12,756 nt of DNA, from assembly GCA_040235565.1 (NCBI GenBank), contig JBECLA010000061.1, positions 1 to 12,756 of the forward strand, in the 5' to 3' direction. Numbering within the stretch: position 1 is the first letter of the stretch; the number at the start of each line of letters is the position of its first letter. Position numbers and translations under genes: made by a program. Origin of the DNA: JAHEIJ01 sp040235565 (GTDB lineage Bacteria > Pseudomonadota > Gammaproteobacteria > UBA6429 > Thiohalophilaceae). The notes under the pieces are model-generated. The model was given only the letters and a program-made list of their open reading frames with translations, was not told the DNA's origin and did not search any database. Positions 7,837 to 12,756 of the stretch are shown piece by piece.

Positions 7837-9246
7837 TTAGATTTTTTCCTTACCTTTTAAGCCGATGCTGAATTTTTTCAGATATTCATTCGGTTTGCGG
7901 CCGTCATAGGTCACCCCGTCAATAAACTGTGTCTGCGGTGGACGGAAGCCGGATTCCTTTGCAAAGTCAGGAAATTCTTCTGCTTTCATTTTGCCTTCAG
8001 CTATCAACTCTTTTGCCGCCAGCGCATAGACATCCGGACGGTAGACTTTCTTGGCGATGTCCATATACCAGTTATCCGGCTTGTATTCGGCGATTTGTCC
8101 CCAGCGTCGCATTTGTGTCAGATACCAGATCGCGTCCGAATAGTAGGGATAAGTCGCGTTGTAACGGAAGAAGACATTGAAATCGGGCACCTCCCGCTTG
8201 TCTCCCTTCTCGTATTCAAAGGTGCCAGTCATGGAATTGGCGATAACCTCATAGTCCGCCCCCACATATTGAGACTTGGCAAGGATCTTCACGGCTTCCG
8301 GACGATTGGCATTGTTATTATCATCCAGCCATTTACCGGCACGGATCAAAGCCTTGACGACACGAATATGGGTATTGGGATACTTGTCAGCCCATTCCTT
8401 GCTTACTCCGAACACTTTTTCGGGATTATCTTTCCAGATTTCATAATCGGTGATGACCGGCACGCCAATACCCTTGAATACGGCTTGCTGATTCCATGGT
8501 TCACCGACGCAATATCCATAGATCGTCCCGGCTTCCATGGTTGCCGGCATTTGAGGTGGTGGCGTTACTGAAAGCAGTGCGTCAGCCTTGAGCTGGCCAC
8601 TGATGTCTCCTTTGTGCGGCGCGTAGAATCCCGGATGTATCCCGCCGGCTGCCAACCAGTAGCGCAATTCATAATTATGAGTTGATACCGGAAACACCAT
8701 GCCCATCTTGAACGGCTTACCCTCTGACTTGTATTTCTTGACCACGGGTTTCAGGTAATCCGCCTTGATGGGATGTACCGGTTTGCCGTCCTGCATCGGG
8801 ACATGCTCTTTCATTTCGTCCCAAATCTTGTTGGAAACCGTAATACCATTCCCATTGAGATCCATGCTGAAAGCGGTTATCACATGGGCCTTGGTGCCAA
8901 ACCCAATGGTCGCACCGAGCGGTTGACCCGCCAACATATGGGCACCGTCCAGCTCCCCATCGATAACCCGATCCAGTAATACTTTCCAGTTGGCCTGGGC
9001 CTCCAGCGTGACATAAAGTCCTTCATCTTCAAAAAAGCGCTTCTCGTAGGCGATCGCCAGTGGCGCCATATCGGTCAGTTTGATAAAGCCGAACTTGAGA
9101 TCTTCCTTTTCCGGTTCACCAACTTCAGCGTAGGTTAGTGTTGAAGATAGCAATCCCCATCCCAGACTGATTGTAAAACCGATCGCCAGGGTGGCTTGCT
9201 TCAAGATACCTGGTCGACTTTTCTCTGCAGTATTATTGTGTTTCAT
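7837..9246 (-). CDS. nrtA: Nitrate ABC transporter periplasmic substrate-binding protein
   Basis: The product has 469 residues and belongs to the NrtA/CmpA family that captures nitrate (or nitrite) in the periplasm. Residues 1-40 form a Sec signal peptide: basic start, hydrophobic stretch LAIGFTISLGWGLL, and cleavage predicted after TYA. Family blocks include LKFGFIKLTDMAPLAIAYEK, LDGAHMLAGQP, GMVFPVSTHNYELRYWLAAG and GYCVGEPWN. The ATG at 9246 has AGAGGGC eight bases before it. A longer in-frame start at 9327 runs through the upstream terminator and would bury the signal peptide, so it is rejected. It is the first gene of the operon, directly behind the leader-terminator. There is no lipobox, so it is presumably soluble or weakly anchored. 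It is paralogous to the nasS product at 9618-10928. Confidence 0.94.
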   Translation of the reverse strand: MKHNNTAEKSRPGILKQATLAIGFTISLGWGLLSSTLTYAEVGEPEKEDLKFGFIKLTDMAPLAIAYEKRFFEDEGLYVTLEAQANWKVLLDRVIDGELDGAHMLAGQPLGATIGFGTKAHVITAFSMDLNGNGITVSNKIWDEMKEHVPMQDGKPVHPIKADYLKPVVKKYKSEGKPFKMGMVFPVSTHNYELRYWLAAGGIHPGFYAPHKGDISGQLKADALLSVTPPPQMPATMEAGTIYGYCVGEPWNQQAVFKGIGVPVITDYEIWKDNPEKVFGVSKEWADKYPNTHIRVVKALIRAGKWLDDNNNANRPEAVKILAKSQYVGADYEVIANSMTGTFEYEKGDKREVPDFNVFFRYNATYPYYSDAIWYLTQMRRWGQIAEYKPDNWYMDIAKKVYRPDVYALAAKELIAEGKMKAEEFPDFAKESGFRPPQTQFIDGVTYDGRKPNEYLKKFSIGLKGKEKI

Positions 9247-9268
9247 TACATGCCCTCTAGTTTGCTGC

Positions 9269-9316
9269 AAAAAAAAACGCCCAAACTGATCACGCTTTGC
9301 ATGATCGGTTTGGACG
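9269..9316 (-). terminator. Leader attenuator terminator before nrtA
   Basis: On the minus strand a 17-bp stem (9278-9316, one mismatch, two G-U pairs) with a CAAAG loop is followed at once by nine T residues (9277-9269). The T tract ends 22 bases before the nrtA ATG. The position inside the 5' leader, between promoter and first gene, shows it is an attenuator and not the end of a gene. Its 5' arm shares bases 9311-9315 with the second ANTAR hairpin, so the two folds exclude each other. Confidence 0.92.
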
Positions 9317-9443
9317 CCATTGTCCATTTTGCCGGTTCCCCGGCCCGGGACACACCGCTATGTCTCCGAAAATTCTTGCGGTCCTGACACGATTCGCCTG
9401 TGCCCGGACGCTGCTGCTTGCCCACCCGTCATTGGATGGTTAG
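9278..9443 (-). ncRNA. ANTAR-type (NasT) two-hairpin antiterminator leader of the nrt operon
   Basis: This is the 5' leader between the predicted start site (about 9443) and nrtA. Hairpin P1 is 9422-9439: six base pairs, CCATCC with GGGTGG, loop AATGAC. Hairpin P2 is 9311-9326: five base pairs, TGGAC with GTCCA, loop AATGGC. Both hexaloops carry A at position 1 and G at position 4, the known hallmark of RNA bound by ANTAR regulators such as NasR, NasT and EutV. The P2 3' arm is also the start of the terminator stem, so P2 bound by NasT would prevent termination. The linker between P1 and P2 is 95 bases. It holds two more possible hairpins, at 9381-9409 and at 9331-9344. The NasT assignment is inferred from the nitrate genes and the NasS-like gene next door. 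Confidence 0.85.
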
Positions 9444-9453
9444 CTAAATGAAT

Positions 9454-9469
9454 AGCAGATTGCGTGCCA
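9454..9469 (-). promoter_or_regulatory. Sigma-54 promoter of the nrt-nir-nas operon
   Basis: The minus strand reads TGGCACG-CAAT-CTGCT, matching the RpoN consensus TGGCACG-N4-TTGCW at all but one position. The GG at -24 and GC at -12 have the required ten bases between them. The predicted start near 9443 puts the P1 hairpin at the very 5' end of the RNA. A sigma-54 promoter implies an enhancer-binding activator, consistent with the NtrC-like sites upstream. Confidence 0.85.
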
Positions 9470-9543
9470 GTTTTTAAATAAGCCTAAGTGATTGTTTTTA
9501 AGACCTGTCATCCATCAACAGGATGCGATGAAGTCAATCCGTG

Positions 9544-9560
9544 TGCACTACCATCTGGCA
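9544..9560 (-). promoter_or_regulatory. Second, weaker NtrC-like site
   Basis: The plus strand reads TGCACT-ACCAT-CTGGCA against the NtrC consensus TGCACC-N5-GGTGCA. The left half matches five of six bases and the right half three of six. Its centre is 30 bases from the stronger site, close to three helical turns, and about 109 bases upstream of the predicted start. The spacing gives it more weight than the sequence alone. Confidence 0.45.
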
Positions 9561-9573
9561 CCGCACCCAAAAC

Positions 9574-9590
9574 CGCACCAGTGTGGCGCA
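9574..9590 (-). promoter_or_regulatory. NtrC-like enhancer site
   Basis: The minus strand reads TGCGCC-ACACT-GGTGCG. This matches TGCACC-N5-GGTGCA at 10 of 12 fixed positions with the correct five-base spacer. The centre is about 139 bases upstream of the predicted sigma-54 start, a normal distance for an enhancer. It points to activation under nitrogen limitation. Confidence 0.7.
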
Positions 9591-9600
9591 CAGTAAATGA

Positions 9601-9630
9601 AGAACCGCAGCCGTGAGTCAGCTGAGTTCT
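9601..9630 (-). other. Hairpin overlapping the end of nasS
   Basis: AGAAC-T-CAGC can pair with GCTG-CG-GTTCT around a nine-base loop on the minus strand, covering the nasS stop codon. No T tract follows, so termination between nasS and the sigma-54 promoter is uncertain. It may be a weak or Rho-assisted 3' end. Confidence 0.3.
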
Positions 9631-10928
9631 GCCGCCGCTTCGGCCGCCAGATGCCGTACTGAAAAACTTTTCAAATAGCCCAGCGGATCCGCCGCCGCGT
9701 ACTGTCTGCCGTCGAAAAACAGATCCGCACCCATTATTATCGGCCGGGTTGCCTCATCCAATGACCAGGTTCCGGAATGTGTTCCCTCTGACTTGTGATC
9801 AATGGTGGGCGCCGGCATTCCCAATGCCGCGGCCGCTTCACGGTAGATATCCGGCCGATATATCTGGCTTGCCAGGCTTTTGATATCAATGAGGTGTTCG
9901 ATTTGTCCCCAGCGATACATCTGGGTAACGATCCATTCCGCATGGGATCGCCAGGGGAAATTCGCTGCATAGCGATGAAACACACTGAAATCACTCATGG
10001 CAACCGGCTGTTCATCCTGACTGTAGCGGATTGTGCCGCTGAAGGCTGGTGCAATATCGTCAACCGGCGTATTGATATAACGATCGCTGGCCAGGATCTG
10101 AATGGCCTCCTCGCGATTCTCAAACTGATCGATCCACTGACAGGCTTCCAGCAGTGCCATGATCAGGGCCCGATGCGTATGCGGGTATTTCTCTGCCCAA
10201 CTTAATTTGACGCCCAGGACTTTTTCCGGACCATTGTTCCAGATTTCATAGCCGCTGATCAGAATTCGACCAATGCCCATGCGAACGGCGCGGGCATTCC
10301 AGGGTTCACCCACGCAATAACCGTCTATTTTGCCGCACTCGAGGTTCGCGACCATGTGCGGCGGTGGGATGACAATCAAGCGGACATCCCGATCCGGATC
10401 GATCCCGGCAGACGCCATCCAGTAGCGTAACTGGTAGTTGTGATTCGATACCGGGAAGACCATGGCAAAGGTCAGGGGTGGCAATCCGGCCTGCTTGTTT
10501 TCGGCGATGACTTTCTTCAGCGCGCGCGCCGTGAGTGGCGAAGCAGCCATGGCTTCCGGGTCGGCCATACATAACCGTTGGTAAAGTGAATTCGAAACAG
10601 TAATGGCATTGCCGTTCAAACCGAGACTGAAGGCGGTAATGGTGGGCTGCTTCACCACACAGGAACCCAGCGTTGCCGCGATCGGCATGGGAGCCAGCAT
10701 CTGTGCACCATCGAGCGCATTTAGCGCCACCTTGTCACGGATATTGGCCCAGGAGGCCTCCCGGACCAGGGTGACATCAAGACCATGCCGTTTGAAAAAA
10801 CCTTTCTCAGACGCAATCGCTAGCGGGGCACAATCGGTGAGTGGAATAAACCCAAGTCTGAGTCGGGATTTTTCCGGACCATCACCCTCGCGCCACACAT
10901 GGGTATCACTTCGTTTTGTCTTACCCAT
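9618..10928 (-). CDS. nasS: NasS-like cytoplasmic nitrate/nitrite sensor (NrtA homologue without signal peptide)
   Basis: The 436-residue product shares the NrtA/CmpA fold with the nrtA product. Shared blocks include LGFIPLTDCAPLAIASEKGF, LDGAQMLAPMPIAATLG, FAMVFPVSNHNYQLRYWM, IDGYCVGEPWN and QMYRWGQIE. The N-terminus is hydrophilic and goes straight into the first strand after about 22 residues. There is no signal peptide or lipobox, so it should stay in the cytoplasm. That is the mark of NasS, which holds the antiterminator NasT inactive until nitrate or nitrite binds. The ANTAR leader directly downstream supports this role. The nasT gene itself, usually adjacent, is not in this window. The ATG at 10928 is preceded by GAGAG with six bases between. 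The alternative is a leaderless or misassigned CmpA-type binding protein. Confidence 0.7.
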   Translation of the reverse strand: MGKTKRSDTHVWREGDGPEKSRLRLGFIPLTDCAPLAIASEKGFFKRHGLDVTLVREASWANIRDKVALNALDGAQMLAPMPIAATLGSCVVKQPTITAFSLGLNGNAITVSNSLYQRLCMADPEAMAASPLTARALKKVIAENKQAGLPPLTFAMVFPVSNHNYQLRYWMASAGIDPDRDVRLIVIPPPHMVANLECGKIDGYCVGEPWNARAVRMGIGRILISGYEIWNNGPEKVLGVKLSWAEKYPHTHRALIMALLEACQWIDQFENREEAIQILASDRYINTPVDDIAPAFSGTIRYSQDEQPVAMSDFSVFHRYAANFPWRSHAEWIVTQMYRWGQIEHLIDIKSLASQIYRPDIYREAAAALGMPAPTIDHKSEGTHSGTWSLDEATRPIIMGADLFFDGRQYAAADPLGYLKSFSVRHLAAEAAAELS

Positions 10929-10945
10929 TTTTAACTCTCAATCAT

Positions 10946-10963
10946 GCTCAGCTCATGCTGAGC
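10946..10963 (-). promoter_or_regulatory. Perfect inverted repeat in the nasS upstream region
   Basis: GCTCAGC and GCTGAGC form a perfect 7-bp inverted repeat with a four-base spacer. It ends 17 bases before the nasS ATG and just upstream of the ribosome site. It could be an RNA hairpin in the 5' UTR or a regulator's operator. The rest of the 115-base gap contains a TATACT on the minus strand near 11012, but no -35 at good distance, so no promoter is claimed. Confidence 0.4.
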
Positions 10964-11043
10964 CAATAGTGTCACAGACCCGCAACCGACCGCAATAAAT
11001 CAGTATAGATCAACGAGAGCCTTCCCTGGCCAATATCATCCAC

Positions 11044-11457
11044 TCATGCAGCCTGTGAAGCGGCCGTTTTCATCGTAGTCGCTACCAGGGTGTAAGTATC
11101 GACCCAGGCTGCTTTTACCTCCTCGGTAAAGCCTTCACCCAATCCCTGCTCCAGGGTCCATAACAGTGCTGCCCCCACGGTATCATAGTGTTCATCCTTG
11201 ACCCCATAATCAACATGGCGGCGCCCCATGTCCTGGACTGCCGGTACAATGGTCTCAACCTTGTCCAGGCTGTTTACTGCTGTATTGAGTATCGCCATCA
11301 ACTTACGGCCCTGCTCCTTCATATCGGATTTGAACAAGCTCTTCAGTTCGGGATCCAGCTCAAACAATCTGCCATAAAACAGGGCGGCGGCATCTTCCGC
11401 GATAGGTGCAACTTTGGCCCAACTGGACTTTACTAGTTCAATCTGTATCGGTGTCAT
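11044..11457 (-). CDS. Single-domain haemoglobin (Vgb/Hmp globin type)
   Basis: This 137-residue protein is one globin domain with no reductase attached. Expected haem-pocket residues are Y28 (B10), F42 (CD1), Q49 (E7) and the proximal H81 (F8) in RRHVDYGV. The H90-Y91 pair follows, then the family block VGAALLWTL. Y28 and Q49 in the distal pocket are typical of bacterial single-domain globins and flavohaemoglobins that bind oxygen tightly and dioxygenate nitric oxide. There is no signal peptide, so it is cytoplasmic. A strong AGGAGA precedes the ATG. It lies 26 bases after the cytochrome c gene and is the last of the haem-protein row. Its place beside nitrite-producing genes fits NO detoxification, but oxygen delivery or storage is also possible, and a partner reductase is not seen. 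Confidence 0.88.
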   Translation of the reverse strand: MTPIQIELVKSSWAKVAPIAEDAAALFYGRLFELDPELKSLFKSDMKEQGRKLMAILNTAVNSLDKVETIVPAVQDMGRRHVDYGVKDEHYDTVGAALLWTLEQGLGEGFTEEVKAAWVDTYTLVATTMKTAASQAA

Positions 11458-11483
11458 GTTTTCTCTCCTGTTAATTTTAAAAT

Positions 11484-11873
11484 TTACTGACTTGCGGCTA
11501 CCATATAATCCACAGCAGCTTTAACTTCTGAATCACTCAGCGCGTCATTGCCACCTCGTGCAGGCATTTCGGTTCCGGCCGGTCCCATGAAGCCATTCAG
11601 GGCATGCTGGTAAAGCGTCGGCTTTCCCTGCGCAATACGGGTCTGCCAGGCTTTTCGGTTACCAATTATTGGAGCCCCGGCCAGACCGGTGGCATGACAA
11701 ACCTTGCAAGTTTCCAGCCAGACAACCTTTCCCTGTTGTAAACCCGCATCGGAATAATCCGGGAAAGCTGGTTTTGTATCGGCAGGTGCAGTCCTTGCTT
11801 GCTTGGTCGGTTCATCACAGGCAACCAGTAACAGCAACAATACCGAGACGACGATGCCGCGCAGATAATCCAT
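11484..11873 (-). CDS. Small class I cytochrome c lipoprotein (cytochrome c5-like)
   Basis: This 129-residue protein has a lipoprotein signal, with hydrophobic VVSVLLLLLVAC and lipidated C19. A short Ala/Pro/Thr-rich linker follows, then one class I cytochrome c domain. The haem site is CKVCH (C56, C59, H60). M103 in MPARGGN is the likely sixth ligand, a pattern seen in cytochrome c5-type proteins. It should be a membrane-tethered periplasmic electron carrier. The gene begins three bases after the stop of the DUF3365 gene and has only a GAG-type ribosome site overlapping that gene's end. This suggests translational coupling. The partner enzyme is probably the multihaem cytochrome encoded first in the row, but this is inferred from position only. 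Confidence 0.85.
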   Translation of the reverse strand: MDYLRGIVVSVLLLLLVACDEPTKQARTAPADTKPAFPDYSDAGLQQGKVVWLETCKVCHATGLAGAPIIGNRKAWQTRIAQGKPTLYQHALNGFMGPAGTEMPARGGNDALSDSEVKAAVDYMVAASQ

Positions 11874-11876
11874 GGA

Positions 11877-12452
11877 CTAGCTCTCGACCGGGATACGAAT
11901 CACAACACCACCCATGACCTCGCCCATTTTGAAGTCGTTGCGTGGACTGTCCTTGTGATCGTTATGGCATGAGATGCAAGCCGTAGCGACCGCCGTATCC
12001 GGATAGATTGCGGTGAAGTACTTGGCATCTCCCAGTGTTTCCTCGGCGTAATAGTTCTTACCAGGGTTCTCGGCAATAAATGTCAGTCCCGTTTTTTCCA
12101 CGTCTGTTTTTGGACTGTTTTGTTTGTTCACCGGCCAGAGTGACAATAAGGAATAACTGAAACCGGCACCTTTCTCAGCCACCATTTCCGCCCCATAACG
12201 AAACATCTGGGCCGGAAGTACCAGAGCCTTATCATCTTTCCAGTGTTCACTGGCTTTGATGACTTTCTCCTGCACCGCCAGTCGATTCACGATCATACGG
12301 GTATAAACCGTCCGATCTGATTCCATTACCATATGCAGTGCATCGGCCATTTGTTTAGGCTCAATACCTGTTGTCTTGGTTTCACCACATGCTCCCAGAA
12401 CCAGTGCCGTGGTTGTCAGACCCATAACCGCAATCAAGTTTTTATATTTCAC
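11877..12452 (-). CDS. Tll0287-like (DUF3365) monohaem c lipoprotein
   Basis: This 191-residue protein begins with a lipoprotein signal (LGAC, lipidated C22). The following region resembles the Tll0287-like/DUF3365 domain, a PAS-like fold that carries one c-type haem. The haem motif CISCHNDH (C159, C162, H163) lies near the C-terminus and is followed by the closing strand MGEVMGGVVIRI, as usual for the family. Residues around PAQMFRYGAEMV and FSYSLLSLWPVN also fit this family. The start is GTG at 12452 with AGGAGA eight bases upstream. It is exported and probably anchored to a membrane. Members are known as stand-alone cytochromes or sensor domains. Here it has no transmitter domain, so a redox or ligand-binding role next to the cytochromes is likely. 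Its substrate is unknown. Confidence 0.8.
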   Translation of the reverse strand: MKYKNLIAVMGLTTTALVLGACGETKTTGIEPKQMADALHMVMESDRTVYTRMIVNRLAVQEKVIKASEHWKDDKALVLPAQMFRYGAEMVAEKGAGFSYSLLSLWPVNKQNSPKTDVEKTGLTFIAENPGKNYYAEETLGDAKYFTAIYPDTAVATACISCHNDHKDSPRNDFKMGEVMGGVVIRIPVES

Positions 12453-12520
12453 TGTATTATCTCCTGTTGTTGTAAACGAAATTATTTAGATCATCATGTG
12501 AACTGATTTCATTTCATCCA

Positions 12521-12756
12521 CTATCCTCCTTCACCCGCCGCGGGTGTCTTTTCTAGTGAACGTCTTTCTGCCATATCGATACTTTCAATATGAATGGATG
12601 GTTTGCCGGTAAAATTACTTTGTACCAGGCCATTATCCGCCAGGGCATCAATTGCAAACTTCAGTCCATGGCATTGCATGCACACACTGCGCAACATCTT
12701 TTCATTGGGGCGAAGATTATCGTTCTGGTTATGCTGCACCAGAATCCGTGTTTGAT
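12521..12756 (-). CDS. Multihaem c-type cytochrome, C-terminal part (cut by window edge)
   Basis: The frame is open to the right edge, so only the last 77 residues are visible. A GTG at 12739 is inside the gene and is not its start. One haem motif is present, VCMQCHGL, preceded by HNQNDNLRPNEK. The stretch FAIDALADNGLVQSNFTGKP and then IESIDMA follows, and the protein ends in a short Gly-rich tail. The arrangement resembles the last haem segment of octahaem-type cytochromes of the hydroxylamine oxidoreductase / nitrite reductase group. That is from memory of the pattern and cannot be proven from one haem. It is the most upstream gene seen of the haem-protein row, and its 68-base gap to the DUF3365 gene shows no terminator. 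Confidence 0.65.
   Translation of the reverse strand, partial: QTRILVQHNQNDNLRPNEKMLRSVCMQCHGLKFAIDALADNGLVQSNFTGKPSIHIESIDMAERRSLEKTPAAGEGG

Noticed and set aside
8095..8571. Plus-strand 158-codon ORF opposite nrtA
   Set aside because: It lies wholly opposite a conserved gene, shows no recognisable motif and has no ribosome site of note, so it is an antisense shadow.
9247..9327. Longer nrtA start at 9327
   Set aside because: It would translate through the terminator stem and T tract and put 27 polar residues ahead of a normal signal peptide. The ATG at 9246 has a good ribosome site.
9481..9540. IHF site between the NtrC-like sites and the sigma-54 promoter
   Set aside because: The AT-rich stretch and an ATCAACAGGATG-like match were considered, but the match to the IHF consensus has two mismatches and is too weak to claim.
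11000..11030. Sigma-70 promoter for nasS with TATACT
   Set aside because: The nearest -35-like TTGGCC is about 20 bases away, outside the normal spacing, so support is insufficient.
12521..12739. Complete 72-residue small cytochrome starting at 12739
   Set aside because: The start would be a GTG, the frame stays open to the window edge, and the sequence reads as the tail of a larger cytochrome.

Overview
The window looks like a proteobacterial chromosome, most probably gammaproteobacterial. The evidence is gene content and order, NtrC and sigma-54 style control, and moderate base composition. It also carries several c-type cytochromes, which suits a respiratory or chemolithotrophic lifestyle. 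The genus cannot be read from the sequence. Almost everything is on the minus strand and reads from high to low coordinates. Only a 54-codon gene tail at the left edge is on the plus strand.

Region 1 (12756 to 11044, minus) is a tight row of haem proteins. It holds the C-terminal end of a multihaem cytochrome c cut by the window edge, a Tll0287-like (DUF3365) lipoprotein with one CxxCH motif, a small class I cytochrome c lipoprotein, and a single-domain globin. The spacing (68, 3 and 26 bases) suggests one operon, perhaps for nitrogen-oxide handling.

Region 2 (10928 to 9618, minus) encodes a nitrate-binding-protein homologue without an export signal, best read as the cytoplasmic sensor NasS.

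Region 3 (9617 to 9247) is the control region of the nitrate assimilation operon and the most informative non-coding stretch. In transcription order it holds two NtrC-like sites, a near-consensus sigma-54 promoter, and an ANTAR-type two-hairpin leader. Both leader hairpins have hexaloops with A at position 1 and G at position 4. The second hairpin shares bases with a strong intrinsic terminator that ends just before nrtA. This is the architecture expected for NasS/NasT control: nitrogen limitation fires the promoter, and nitrate or nitrite releases NasT to prevent termination.

Region 4 (9246 to 289, minus) is the assimilatory operon nrtA-nrtB-nrtD-nirB-nirD-nasA. An ABC importer brings in nitrate, a cytoplasmic molybdenum nitrate reductase with a C-terminal Bfd-like domain reduces it to nitrite, and the sirohaem NADH nitrite reductase NirBD makes ammonium. 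A perfect 12-bp hairpin and a possible nine-codon coupling ORF lie between nrtA and nrtB.

Region 5 (1 to 288) holds the end of a convergent plus-strand gene, probably a family 3 solute-binding protein, and a short intergenic stretch with weak inverted repeats. No insertion sequences, tRNA or rRNA genes, or CRISPR arrays were seen.
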